Assembly: GCF_954871325.1 (NCBI RefSeq) | Contig: NC_088776.1 | Location: 31,544,508 to 31,608,507 of the forward strand | Direction of reading: 5' to 3' | DNA length: 64,000 nucleotides | From: Gordionus sp. m RMFG-2023 | Taxonomy: Eukaryota; Nematomorpha; Gordioida; Chordodea; Parachordodidae | Part shown: in pieces, positions 49,023 to 60,000 of the stretch | Numbering within the stretch: the stretch's first letter is position 1 | Layout of the letters: every line of letters starts with the position of its first letter | Notes under the pieces: generated by a model | Database searches by the model: none | What the model saw: only the letters and a program-made list of their open reading frames with translations | What the model was told of the DNA's origin: nothing | Translations under genes and position numbers: made by a program

Positions 49023-49704
49023 AATATATCTAAATTTATCAATTTTATGTTGAATTTTTTATGTAAAATAAAAATATGTGATTTTATTTATAGAAAGTAG
49101 ACGCCATATAACATATATCGTTTATTTTGAGTAATTATAAGAATTAATTTTTATATTTAAATAAATTCGGGCCTGGGCAAAACATTATAAAAAAAATTTC
49201 GGGTTCGGGCCAGGCCGGGCAAAACATTAAAAAATTTCGGGCCGGGTTTGAAAAATTAGGCCCGATGCAGATCACTACTATGTGGCCCTCTCATAATAAA
49301 GGAATAATTTTATTCAAATTTCAAAATATCAACCTTACAAAAAATCACACAAATGTAGTTTATAATACTTCTAACTCTAAAGAATCGGGTGAAATTAGTG
49401 GGAATGATTTTCAAATTGACATGCCTTGTGACTGAGGAGAATTTGATCCCATTATCATTGATCACTCTACAAGCAAGGCGATTAAATATAAATTTCAATC
49501 TTGTTTAACATGTTTCATAGATAGAATGAATCCCAAAGAAAAAAATAAGTTCTGTCAATTGTTTACAAAGTGTATATGCGAGCAATTTACTATTCTACAC
49601 CACTGAAAATCCCTACATCCAAGAATTTTAATTTTTTTTTTCTATTTACACTTAACCCAGGCGAAGGCAGCTGGCTGGATATCTTCTAGACAAAGCTTCA
49701 GGAG

Positions 49705-50037
49705 ATGGCGAGAGTTGCATATATAATAGATAAAGCTCCTCACTTATCAATTGTATCAGAAGGCTGGAGTAACATCAGAAACGAGAGTATTATTAATTTT
49801 ATGGTGATGAACCCTGTTCCAGTTTTCTACAAATTTTTAAATATTGAGGTAAATCGCCATACGGCAGATTATATTGCCCAGGAATTTAAAAATATAATTC
49901 ATGAATTGAATCCGGTAAAAGTATATTCTTTAGTTACTGATAATGCCGCTAACATGAAAGCAGCCTGGAGAATTCTAAAATCTGAATCTATTTATAATCA
50001 TATACAATGTTATGGTTGTGCAGCGAATACATTGTAA
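49705..50037 (+). pseudogene. hAT transposase catalytic region (DUF659) fragment
   Basis: The frame reads LSIVSEGWSNIRNESIINFM, VFYKFLNIEVNRHTADYIAQ and VYSLVTDNAANMKAAWRIL, then CYGCAANTL. These are the DUF659 signatures of hAT transposases: the first catalytic region (D/E-GW-N), TDNAANM (second catalytic Asp) and CAA.TL. The usual Asp before GW is Glu here (SEGW) and the usual His of CAAHTL is Asn, both consistent with an inactive copy. A stop follows at 50035-50037, and homologous sequence continues in broken frames to about 50290. Confidence 0.8.
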
Positions 50038-50674
50038 TAATTCTTTCCCGATTTTGAACAATTGAACGACTTCAGTTACCATGTTTCAATTTTTCAAGAA
50101 TAAACACATACCAGCTGCAGTATTTTCCAATGTAATAAGAATCAACATGGTATACCATCTACATTAAGTACAATTAGCCAAACAAGATGGGAATCACCTA
50201 TAAAATGTATAGAGAAAATACAAATATGTAAGATAGCTCTGAAAGCATCAGTTGTTGAAGAAGCTGTATGTGGGAAATTTGCCGGTCTATAAGTATTCAC
50301 TCTTCTCTTGGATGATATATACCCCCCCCCCCTTTTTTAAATATATATATTTTTTTATAGTCCTTTTTAATGTCTTCATAGATTATATATATATATTTTT
50401 TTTATATTTAATTTTTTAATCCTCTGTAATTTAATGATTATGAATAAATAATAAAGTTTAAAAAAAAAATTAATATATTAAATGGAAAAATATTTTGAAC
50501 GAAAAATTTAAAATTTTTAGCAATTTTACAATCTTTAGCTACCTCATTGTTGAAAATGCAAGGAATGTACTTTGTGGCCTAAGTAAAAAACGAGATTCTT
50601 AATTTGGATAACCACATAATACAATCATGTCATGATTCTATATTTCTCCATCTGAAGAAAAAAAAATTAATGTT

Positions 50675-51138
50675 ATGTTTGTAAAGAGAAAAAATGATCT
50701 AAATACATGTGCTCACAAAGCTGTTTATTTATTGGACTCCCAATATCAAGGGGAGCATCTTACTAGTACTGAATTCGATGAAGCATGTGATATAATACAA
50801 GAATTAGGTATTTTACAAGGTGGTGATATTCAAAATATTTTAAGTGATAAAAGCGACATATCCACAATATGTGGAAAGTGGTAACTTCCATAAGAAACAA
50901 TCAGATTTCGGCCTTAAGTTGGTGGAATGCACTTTGCCCATTAAAAGAAGTAGCTAATATTTTACTAACATTTCCTAGCTCGACTTATTCTTCAGAAAGA
51001 AATTGGTCGGTTTGGGGCGATATTCATATGAAAAACAGAAATCGATTGAAGCCTTCTACATCAGGTAAATTGGTAACGGTATATCATAACTTAAGATTGA
51101 TTAAAAATATTAAAGAAAATAATTATATTGAATATTAA
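50675..51138 (+). pseudogene. hAT transposase C-terminal part of the 41699-51313 element
   Basis: Two frames, offset where they meet near 50875, carry the end of the transposase: NTCAHKAVYLLDSQYQGEHL, then SALSWWNALCPLKEVANILL and SSTYSSERNWSVWGDIH with KNRNRL. WW…, SS-ERNWS and RNRL are the DUF659-hAT dimerisation motifs. The stop at 51136-51138 lies 175 bp before the right end of the element, as expected for a natural C-terminus. Confidence 0.8.
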
Positions 51139-51321
51139 TCGGAACAAGACTGGCACGGAGGGTACATTAACTATGGAAGGAGATTTCATTATAATATTAT
51201 ATATATATAGAATAAAGTTAATATTGGCGTAAAAAATATTTATTTGAATTTGACTGGTCATATATCAGTCAATTGACTGGAATCGTATTTGACCGGTCAA
51301 ATGCACAACCCTGCCTATAAC

Positions 51322-52277
51322 TATTTTCAAAAGGCCATGTTTTTCTTGAAAATTTAAAATATTTTAAGAGGCTTAGTTTGGTATAAAATTTAGCTAGTTA
51401 TAAATTTTATGAGGGATTTACAAAATTCTGTCAGATGGTACAGTCTTGCCCTACCTCATCAATACCACGATTAATATTTCAAAAATAGCTCCTCCTTTCG
51501 CTATGCATTAAAATTATATTTTAAACTTTATCTTTCCTTAAGTCATCAGCGTCTACATGAGCGGGAGGGGTAGGAACATTTCGCATCCTATTTTTTTGAG
51601 GGGGGTAGAGGGTAAGCTGCTTTAATGGGGGTAGGATAAATTTTTTGGGGGGTTATCTATTAAATTTTGAGATAAAATAGGACAAAATTTATTACTGTAA
51701 AAATTAATACTTTTATTATAGTATTATTATAATACAATTCATCGACCAAATCTATATATTGCAAACAATCATACACATTGTTTTACAAATAAACTATCCT
51801 TTTAAATGTAATTTAAAAGGTTTAGATATATTTCAGCAAGCTCATAATGCCATAATAATTAATTCATTGTAAATAATGGAGGTTTTAATTGAATTTATTA
51901 TCTAAAAAATAAATTCTTTTTTATATTCACAAAATATCGATAGTTGGTAGTAGAGATAGATTAATTTAAGTTATCCTTTATAAATTCTTTGAAAAGAGTA
52001 TCAATAAATAAATAGGTGAAAATAATGTAGGGGGATAGGCAAAGGTTTTTGAATGGGGGTTTGCATCCAGTGAAAATCCTGTTATGTAGACGCTGAGTCA
52101 TATAGTTTTTTCCCTAATAAATATGATCAATTTTGACGAGGAACATTAATAGTAAAATTTTATTACAAAATAATTCTCATGAATTACACTATTAGACAAT
52201 AAGCGTAAATAAATTTGCGACAGAATCAAGAAATTCGCCTATCGTCGGATCAAAAGTATAGAATAAATTATTCTAAT
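51322..52277. other. Spacer without recognised gene
   Basis: No coding pattern. Two G-rich patches (about 51560-51650 and 52030-52075, 'gggggtag', 'tttgaatgggggtttgcatcc') resemble eroded DNA-element ends; 'gcgtctacatga' near 51550 and 'gtagacgctga' near 52085 could be an inverted pair, suggesting a small element of about 540 bp. Confidence 0.4.
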
Positions 52278-52281
52278 TATA

Positions 52282-53562
52282 CAGGGTTCCCCATTCAAAA
52301 AAGGAAAAGTCCCGAAAAAAGGAAAAGGGTCAATCATAAAAGGTTCAATCATAAAAGGAAAGGGTCCAAACAAAAAAGAAAAAGTGTCAATCAAAAAAGG
52401 AAAATTCCCAAAAAGAAAGGAAAAAGTCCGATCAAAAAAGGAAAAGTGTCAAACAGAAAAGGAACAATCAAAAAAGGAAAATTCCCAAAAGGAAAGAAAA
52501 AGTGTCAATCAAAAAAGGAAAATCGTAATTTTTTTAAATTTCTTGTCAATTTTTCTTAAATTTTTATTTATTTGTTATTCCTTCTTATTTTCTAACTTTT
52601 TACGATTTCTTTACGTTATTTTTCTTACTGTATCTTTTCTCAATTTATTTCTAACCTTTTACGATTTTCTTTATTTTTCTTACTATATCTTTCAATTTAT
52701 TTTTCTTCGCAGTTTTGATAATTCTTTTGCATTTTTAAATATAATTTATAAATTTTGGTCCATTTTTTTAACAATTCTTTATGTTTTTATTTCATCATAC
52801 ATAGAATATTCTTTATGATTTTTTCTTTTACATACATTTCTGACCTTTTCAATCTCTTCATTTTTAATCTTTATTTTTTTTGAGCTTTTCTCAATTTTTT
52901 TTCTTCTCATTTTAAAAATAAGAATTTAAAAATAATTATATTTTATTAATTTACATATCGTTTGGTATTACAGTTTAAACTTATTTAATTTAAAAAAAAG
53001 GTACATTATAACCAAACGATTAATTTATAATTTAGCAATTGTAATTAAATACAATAATCATTCTAAATTTTTATTTTTAAAATTATCAAAAATGAGAAGA
53101 AAAAAATAGAGAAAAGATCAAAAAAATAAAAATGAAGAGATTGAAAAGGGTTAGAAATGTATGTAAAAGATTACAATAAAAAATCAAAAAAAGAATATTG
53201 TATGTTGATGGAAAAAAACATAAAGAATTGTTAAAAAAATGGACCTAAATTTATAAATAAAAATACAAAAGAATTATCAAAAATGAGAAGAAAAAAAATT
53301 GAAAAAAGATATAGTAAGAGAAATAAATTGAGAAAAGATACAATAAGAAATAAAACGTAAAGAAATCGCAAAAATTTAGAAATAAAAATTAAAAAAAATT
53401 ACGATTTTCCTTTTTTGAATAGGAATTTTCCTTTTTTGATTGACACTTTTCCTTTCCTTTTTCGATTGACACTTTTCCTTTTATGATTGACCCTTTTCCT
53501 TTTATGATTGAAACTTTTCCTTTTTTGATTGGGACTTTCCCTTTTTTGAATGGGAAACCCTG
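52282..53562. mobile_element. 1.28-kb palindromic (foldback) element with AAAAAGGAAAAG arrays
   Basis: The ends read CAGGGTTCCCCATTC and, inverted, CAGGGTTTCCCATTC, flanked by TATA (or TA) on both sides. From each end there is an array of ~21-bp units around 'aaaaaaggaaaagtgtcaat', about ten on the left and six on the right, and inside these the two arms stay complementary almost to a centre near 53000. Transcribed, the whole element would fold into one long hairpin. Lys/Arg-rich frames over the arrays (52215-52559, 53389-53584) are by-products of the repeat. A TA duplication suggests Tc1/mariner-type mobilisation. Confidence 0.85.
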
Positions 53563-53734
53563 TATATACCCGTTCAAAACACATTAAATTTTTTTGTATA
53601 ATTGGGGTATTTTTGTCCAGGACATTTTTGTCAGTAATTCGTTTAAAACATTTATTATTACACCTCTGCCTGTTATATATTTAGCAAATAAACTTTATTG
53701 ATTTAGATTATATGATCTCTATACTCTTCTTTTT

Positions 53735-53805
53735 CATTCACAATTCAATAAAAAAAATCATTTTTCGTTCACAATTCAATAAAAAAAATCATTTTTTAAT
53801 ATTTT
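53735..53805. repeat. ~29-bp tandem duplication
   Basis: 'cacaattcaataaaaaaaat' followed by 'catttttcgtt' or its variant occurs twice in direct succession. Confidence 0.7.
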
Positions 53806-54434
53806 GATTATGAAATTTATTTAATGATACTTATTCTCTATATAAATTAGATTTAAAAAATGTGGCCTAAAATAATTAATTCTAGTAAAAAAGTTAATAC
53901 TTTGCTATACCATTCCTATTTTAACTTTTACAAGGACTTGTAAAGAATTTAATGTATTCACTTTAACAGGGACTTATACACCTATGCCAATGATATCAAC
54001 CACCTCAAAAATTTTAACTTCTTTCTACCAAATCGAAATAATAAAAAAAAAGAAAATTCAAATTAAAACTACTTCATCCTTCTCCAATTTTATTCATAAT
54101 GATAACTACTGCATAACTAACTACCCCTTCTAATTTCAATGACGATCTTGACTGATCTCCCCACCCCGCAGTGGAAGTCCCTGCATTCTAATGAGTTCAC
54201 AGTTTAAGTAAAGCGCTCTTGTCTTCTCTATAAAAGTTTAGTGGGGAAAAATTGGCGGAATTAATTTCGTTCTAAAATTGCTTCGCGATAAACGACATCT
54301 ATTGTAAAGAAAATTAAAAAGTGTTTCGGAATTGTAATTGGTTTAAGTAATAGCTTTTTTTTCTAAATGGGATATAATAAGGGGGGGGGGAGGCGTTAAA
54401 GGTTCATAATTTATGTATTGGCGTTTGGTTACTA

Positions 54435-54560
54435 GTATTGTTAAATAGCGCACTATTTTTCAGAAGCGGTAGCTTTAGCACGCTAAATTTTTAAAAAGAT
54501 AGCGGTAGCTCGTCTAATTTTTAAGGAAGTGAAGTATCGCGCTATTTGGCTACTTTCAAA
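54435..54560. repeat. Solo cluster of AGTAGCGCGCTA-type words
   Basis: 'tagcgcactatttt', 'agcggtagct', 'tagcacgctaaa' and 'tatcgcgctatttggctactt' resemble the subterminal repeats of the element at 32702-34257. It is probably a short derivative or one broken end. Confidence 0.5.
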
Positions 54561-55005
54561 TTTATATAATACATATCAAAATTATTAAAATATATTTATA
54601 ATTAATTCTAAAATCATATTCTTTTCTTTGAAATTTCAAAATATGCATTATAAATCTAGTTTTCAAAATAATTTAAAATGTCGACAGGTATTTATAATTT
54701 TGATACAGATCATATCAACATTTTCCTAATTTTTCAAATATTTCAATCTTGATAAAAAAAATTAATACAGGGTTAAAACTTTGTTGTAAGATGTGCCAGA
54801 GGTTTTATCATCAAACAAAACTAATAGCTTCAACTTGAGAAAACATTTAAAAGTAATATAATAAATTTAATATCACAATCCTTAATCTTTAAAATAAAAT
54901 TTGAATCAAAGGTACTATAATAGTCTTCGAGCTTAATGAGTTTATGTGAAAGTTGAATTTCTGGCCTAGTCCAAACATGATAAATTTCAACTGGACATAA
55001 GATAT

Positions 55006-55397
55006 TAGGTTCCCGTTCTAAATCGCTAAAACAAAAATCGCTAAAAATTGGGAACATGGCTTATATCTCCTAGAAAATTTTTAAAGTAAATTTGAAATTA
55101 ATATTAATAGATACTAGGGGATTAAATACTTGTATTTAAATTGAAAATTTAAAAAAAATAGCTAAAATGTAAGAAATATCATCCATATTCCCAATTTGAT
55201 TCCCAAAACTGGGATTTTGGATGATATTTTTTCCATTTTATTTTAGCTATTTTTTTTAAATTTTCAATTTAAATACAAGTATTTAATCCCCTAGTATCTA
55301 TTAATATTTAATTTCAAATTTACTTTAAAAATTTTCTAGGAGATAGAAGCCATGTTCCCAATTTTTAGCGATTTTTGTTTTAGCGATTTAGAACCTA
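55006..55397. repeat. ~390-bp near-perfect palindrome (hairpin MITE)
   Basis: The left arm (from 'taggttc' at 55006) and right arm (to 'gaaccta' at 55397) are inverted copies for about 180 bp each. Shared words are 'taaatcgctaaaacaaaaat', 'attgggaacatggct', 'ctaggggattaaatacttgt'. A short spacer of about 20-25 bp separates them near 55200. A 6-bp difference ('ccgttc') is present only in the left arm. Confidence 0.88.
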
Positions 55398-57031
55398 TCC
55401 CAGATATTATTTAAGAAGTTTATTATAAATTAAAAAATAAATAATTAATATTAACATCTCCCTTTATTATCATTCATCTGTTTATTTATAATATTCTATT
55501 AAATTATTATCTGAATGCTCTACTCCTTAGGGCTCGCATTGTTGTGCTTAGGAATCACGAGCTAGTAAGCATCAAAAACAAATGCTCTTTTATTTTACAT
55601 TCTTGATATATTGATAATGGGTTGATTTTAAATGATGAGGAAGTTTAAAAAGTGATAAATATTAAACGCCTCCGAGGAAATTGAATCATATATTTCAATT
55701 GGGATCTTTGATTAGCAATGAGTAGTAATCTAAAATTGGATTTTTGGCTTGGCCTGATCTAAGGCGGGTGGTAAAAAAGTTTAGGCCCATGTTTTCTGTG
55801 ATCTACACCTTTATAATTAAGAAATATATCTTAAAAATTTATTATTTTCTCTATAGAATAAAATAAATTCTTAGTTATTCATAAATCAGGTCCAAGGATA
55901 TTGTTTGATATCATGTCACACTGTCACTCAGATGTGATCTTAGTTTAAGCAACATTATCCATCCCAATCTATACTTTTATCGAAAGCAATTTGCGATCAT
56001 GTCCTCGGTCAGTTTTATGGTTAAAAATTAGTTGAAAAAATTTCGTAAGAAAGAAATACTTGGATAAACTGCTGGTCAAAAAATTCGGACTTAGTTCGAG
56101 TTTACATAAGGTTAGATCCATATTTAATATCAGGAACGAGGATATAGTTAGAAGTTGTACCATCCAGAAATCATAAATTGTTATTATATAACCAAGAATT
56201 CAGTTATGCGCTATAGTTAATGTAATAACCGGCTTAATATACCTCTTTGTTCACCATAGAGTAGATGCAGCAAATTTAGAATTGATGATGACAGTTTGGC
56301 ATTCACTCTTAATCTGTTATCGTAATCCCTTTTCCCAAACCTGTATTTTAAATGAAATAAAATATTAGTGCTCAAGGAAATCAGTTGGCTTTCATACTAC
56401 ATTTCCTATTTAATGACAAAAGATATCCTGGTAAAGGTAGACGAATTGAAAAAGGAAATATAGGATTTTTAAACAAGGATGCTATAAATAAAGCTCAAAC
56501 AGAACTCATAAATTGCCAAATATTCAGCCGACTCTTAACTATATAATAGGAAATCTTAATATAATATAGAAATGAATGACTGATATGTATGTATATAATT
56601 AGATTATATATTTACCAAACGTTAATAAAATATAAAGTTGTGATTTAGAATATTTATGTGCATTAGAAACTTTGGATATAATTATTTTAAATCTGTCTAT
56701 GCATATGGTCATAATAATTAACTTTTATTAAAATAATAGAGTTCATAAATAAATAAATAGGAAAAAAACTTCGTAGACATATCTACAAATAAAAATCTCT
56801 AAGTTTATAATAATAATTTGGATTTTGTCTATAGATTAGATTTGTTAAGTTTAAAAATACATTTATTAAGAGAATTAAAACTACCAGATAGGACTGATAA
56901 TTCTATATAGATTTATTTATCCAATATTAAACAATTGTATAAAGTTACCTTCATAAAAAATATATATGCATAAAAATAATACAAATGATTTTATAGGAAT
57001 GCACGTCCCTGAGTATAACTATAAAATTTTT
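55398..57031. other. Intergenic stretch 3' of the WDR62-like gene
   Basis: No gene assigned. A minus-strand frame at 55969-56163 is open but has no recognisable pattern. Remaining sequence is AT-rich. Confidence 0.4.
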
Positions 57032-60000
57032 TTAATCGAATATATTATCGCATGTGTTGAGAATGGATTGATTTAGAGTTTTGAGTTCATTCATATATGA
57101 TCGGATTAATTTTATTGTACTATCACATGATTCACTTGATAAATGAGTAGAAAAGGGGATTGTTGAAGAGTATGCACATCCCTTACATAACATTTCCAAA
57201 ATATCAAAAACAGCCTTGAAATGAGATTTAGCTTCTAATTCAATCATTAATAAAGATTGGATCAATATAAGTACATTGTCGTGTATACATTTATTCTGGT
57301 GGTTGTTATAGATTTTATCGTGTATCAAGGACATCTTAAATAAATTAAATTATTATTAATTTTAGAATAATTAACTTGGCTTTCAACATTTTTGATAATT
57401 TTAGTGCAATTAATAGTTTTACCCAATTCTTTTAAGGGATCTGCAAATGTTAAATTTTTCGTAAAATAGACTAATGATATTTTAAATGTTACGTTTGATT
57501 TGTAAAAGCATTTGTATTAATTGATGGTTTTCATGAATTTGAATTTTGCAGGGTTCTTCAATGGCGCTCATTATACCATCAGGACTTGTTCGATTATTTA
57601 AATTTGGTAAGGAAGTGTGAAAATCGGAAATCTCATTCCCATTATCACAATTTAAATCTTTAAAAATAATCATTATTAAAATTTCAGGCATAATTACTTA
57701 AATCTTGATTTTGTTTATTTAAATTAAAAATTGAGGTATATCTGTTAGGATCGAAGTTGGGAGGTATATTATAGTCCCTCTTGTCATTTTTGTTTATTAA
57801 ACATGCAATATTGGGAGATAAATTGGTAGCTATATGTAACAAATCTTTAAAAGATGGCGACTTATTCAAACATTTAGTGCGGGATAATAGAGGAGCATGT
57901 AGAGTGCTATGAAGGGATTGGTGAGATTTATAACGATCTAAGTGGGTATGGCTTTGTTCCAAATCGCAATGATGATTATCAGACCTCATCAAGGATACCA
58001 TACTTTTCCATTTGTTATGATCGCTCATGATAATCCCATCTTCTTGATCCAAGGCTTCTAATCGTGGTGACATATGAACTTTAGATGATCGACGTGATGT
58101 GCATAAATATTCTAGCCGTTTGGTATTTATTAAAGCAGCCGAACTAGAAACTAATACTTGACCTTAAAATATTAAGAATAAGATATATTATTTTTTAAAC
58201 CTACTATATAAAGGTTGGGAGTATCGTCTTGCTGTAGAATGACTGCAATGATTAAGAGATTTATCTTCATCACCTAAATAATGTATTTTAACAATTGTAG
58301 TGTATTCATTTTACTTACATGTATTAATCCCAATCGAGTGTATTGGTAAGGAAAAATTATGGCGTGATTGCTTTTCTGGGGTTAAAACTAAACTTTGCTA
58401 TATAAAATATATATTAAACATGAATATAATTCAAATATACTACTACCATTGAATTTAACAAATTTTTTGTCCGATCGAGGGCTAAGGACAAATTAGCTTT
58501 ATTGCGCTTCATTACCTTTTATAATATAATATTTTTATATATTAATTGTTTTATGCAATTAAATTAATAGACAGATGCATGTAAACCAAGTCGAAACAAG
58601 TCTATAGTAACGAAATTGATATCTTGAATGTATGTACTTTACAAAAATATTATAGTTTATATAATAATTTTAATATAAAAAAATTAAAGAAATCAAAATT
58701 TCGCACTTTATACAAAGTATTTCACTCTATGTGATATTAAATATACATTTTGCCTTATTTACGTAAGTCCGCCGAACGTTAATTTGGTTTCATAATATGA
58801 ATAAAATTGTATTGAAACTTATTAATTAATTTAATAGAAATTAAGTAATAAACTGTAATATTGTCATTTGATTGTTGGTTAAAATATTTTTTGAAATTCA
58901 GATCATCGAAATTGCCAAGATGATTATTGGTCCCATTTTCATAACTAATTTTAATATTGTTTAAATGAGATACGGATTGACTCATCTTAAAATCCCTGAT
59001 TTTCTCAGTCAATAGATAAGATTTAGTAGTATTGTTGCCTATGATAGTTAATTTATTCATATTTATAGCACCACTTTGGGAATGGGGGGTATCGGATTTT
59101 GTAAAATTGATATTTGAGGAACATTTCAAAAAAAATTTTGATGACAAACTCTCCCTTGTGTTTTCAAATATTGGTGGTATCGCATCTGGACTTGTGTAAT
59201 TTAGTCTACCATTATTATCTTTTGGTAAGAGGGGTAAGTGGTTAGATATTTGGAAATTAATTCTTAAATGATAATCAAAATAAATTATCCCATTAATTAT
59301 AATTAAAACCTATTAAGGAATTGAGATTCTTTGTTTACTGTTAAATGTGATGAATAAGAAGACAAACTTTCCATATCATCTGAACTTAAGTTATCTATAC
59401 ATGTAAATAGATTGTTACTAATAAAATTGATGTACCGTATTTAACAAAAGGATTTAACTTAGAAAAAGTTGATGGTAAAAGGACAGGTTTTATTTGATCT
59501 GTCTCTGTCAACTTGTTTGAATAAATATGGTAATGTTTAATTTACATTAAATTTAATATACCAGTACTTGTTTTTGAGCCCAAGAAGGCAAGTGATTAAT
59601 ATTGAAATTATATGGCGAGGATGCTTTCTCGGAAGCATATTTTTTGCTAATAGATTATAGAATGTAATTTTTTTTATAAAATGATAAATATATAAAAGTA
59701 TTTTAATACTTCTCTTTGTGTTTATTGAGTAAAATTGAGGAATAAATAGGACTGATAAATAAATTCATATCTTGACACTCTGATAAATTTAATTGTATTC
59801 TTTTTATCAACTCTGATGATAATTTCCATGCATATATAGACCTAAGAAGTAAGAGATATATTGGTAAAAAAAAATCATTAAGGATTAAATCACCCATCAA
59901 AAGTAGCAGTGTAAATTTTAGATCCATCTATGGAAAATTTGAAACATACCACAATTTCAGAATGGCCATTTATATTAGCCATAATTTCACCCGTCTTGAA

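Larger units (their letters stand above)
47474..49277. mobile_element. GGCCCGG-type MITE (~350 bp) carrying a nested hAT element
   Basis: The ends are TAGAGATCTGCA and TGCAGATCACTA. CTATGTGG flanks exactly (47466-47473 and 49278-49285). The MITE arms contain GGCCCGGCCC, CGGGTCGGGCC and CGGGCCAGGCCGGGC words. Without the 1442-bp element inside and its duplicated target, about 354 bp remain. Confidence 0.88.
41699..51313 (+). mobile_element. 9.6-kb hAT (DUF659-type) element hosting four-level nested insertions
   Basis: The ends read CAGGGTTGACATG and, inverted, CAGGGTTGTGCAT; both ends carry further 'gtcaattgac' words. CCTATAAC flanks both sides exactly (41691-41698 and 51314-51321) although they lie 9.6 kb apart. 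Plus-strand transposase begins near 42943 and ends at 51138, broken by insertions at 43032-47414 and 47474-49277 and by several stops and frame changes. Removing the insertions would leave an element of roughly 3.4 kb, a normal hAT size. Confidence 0.9.

Noticed and set aside
52215-52818. Lys-rich plus-strand frames (and minus-strand frames at 53389-53584)
   Set aside because: They are open only because the ~21-bp repeat unit has no stops in those frames; they belong to the palindromic element arms.
54830-55057. Minus-strand 75-codon frame
   Set aside because: It overlaps the hairpin element arm and AT-rich flank; no family pattern.
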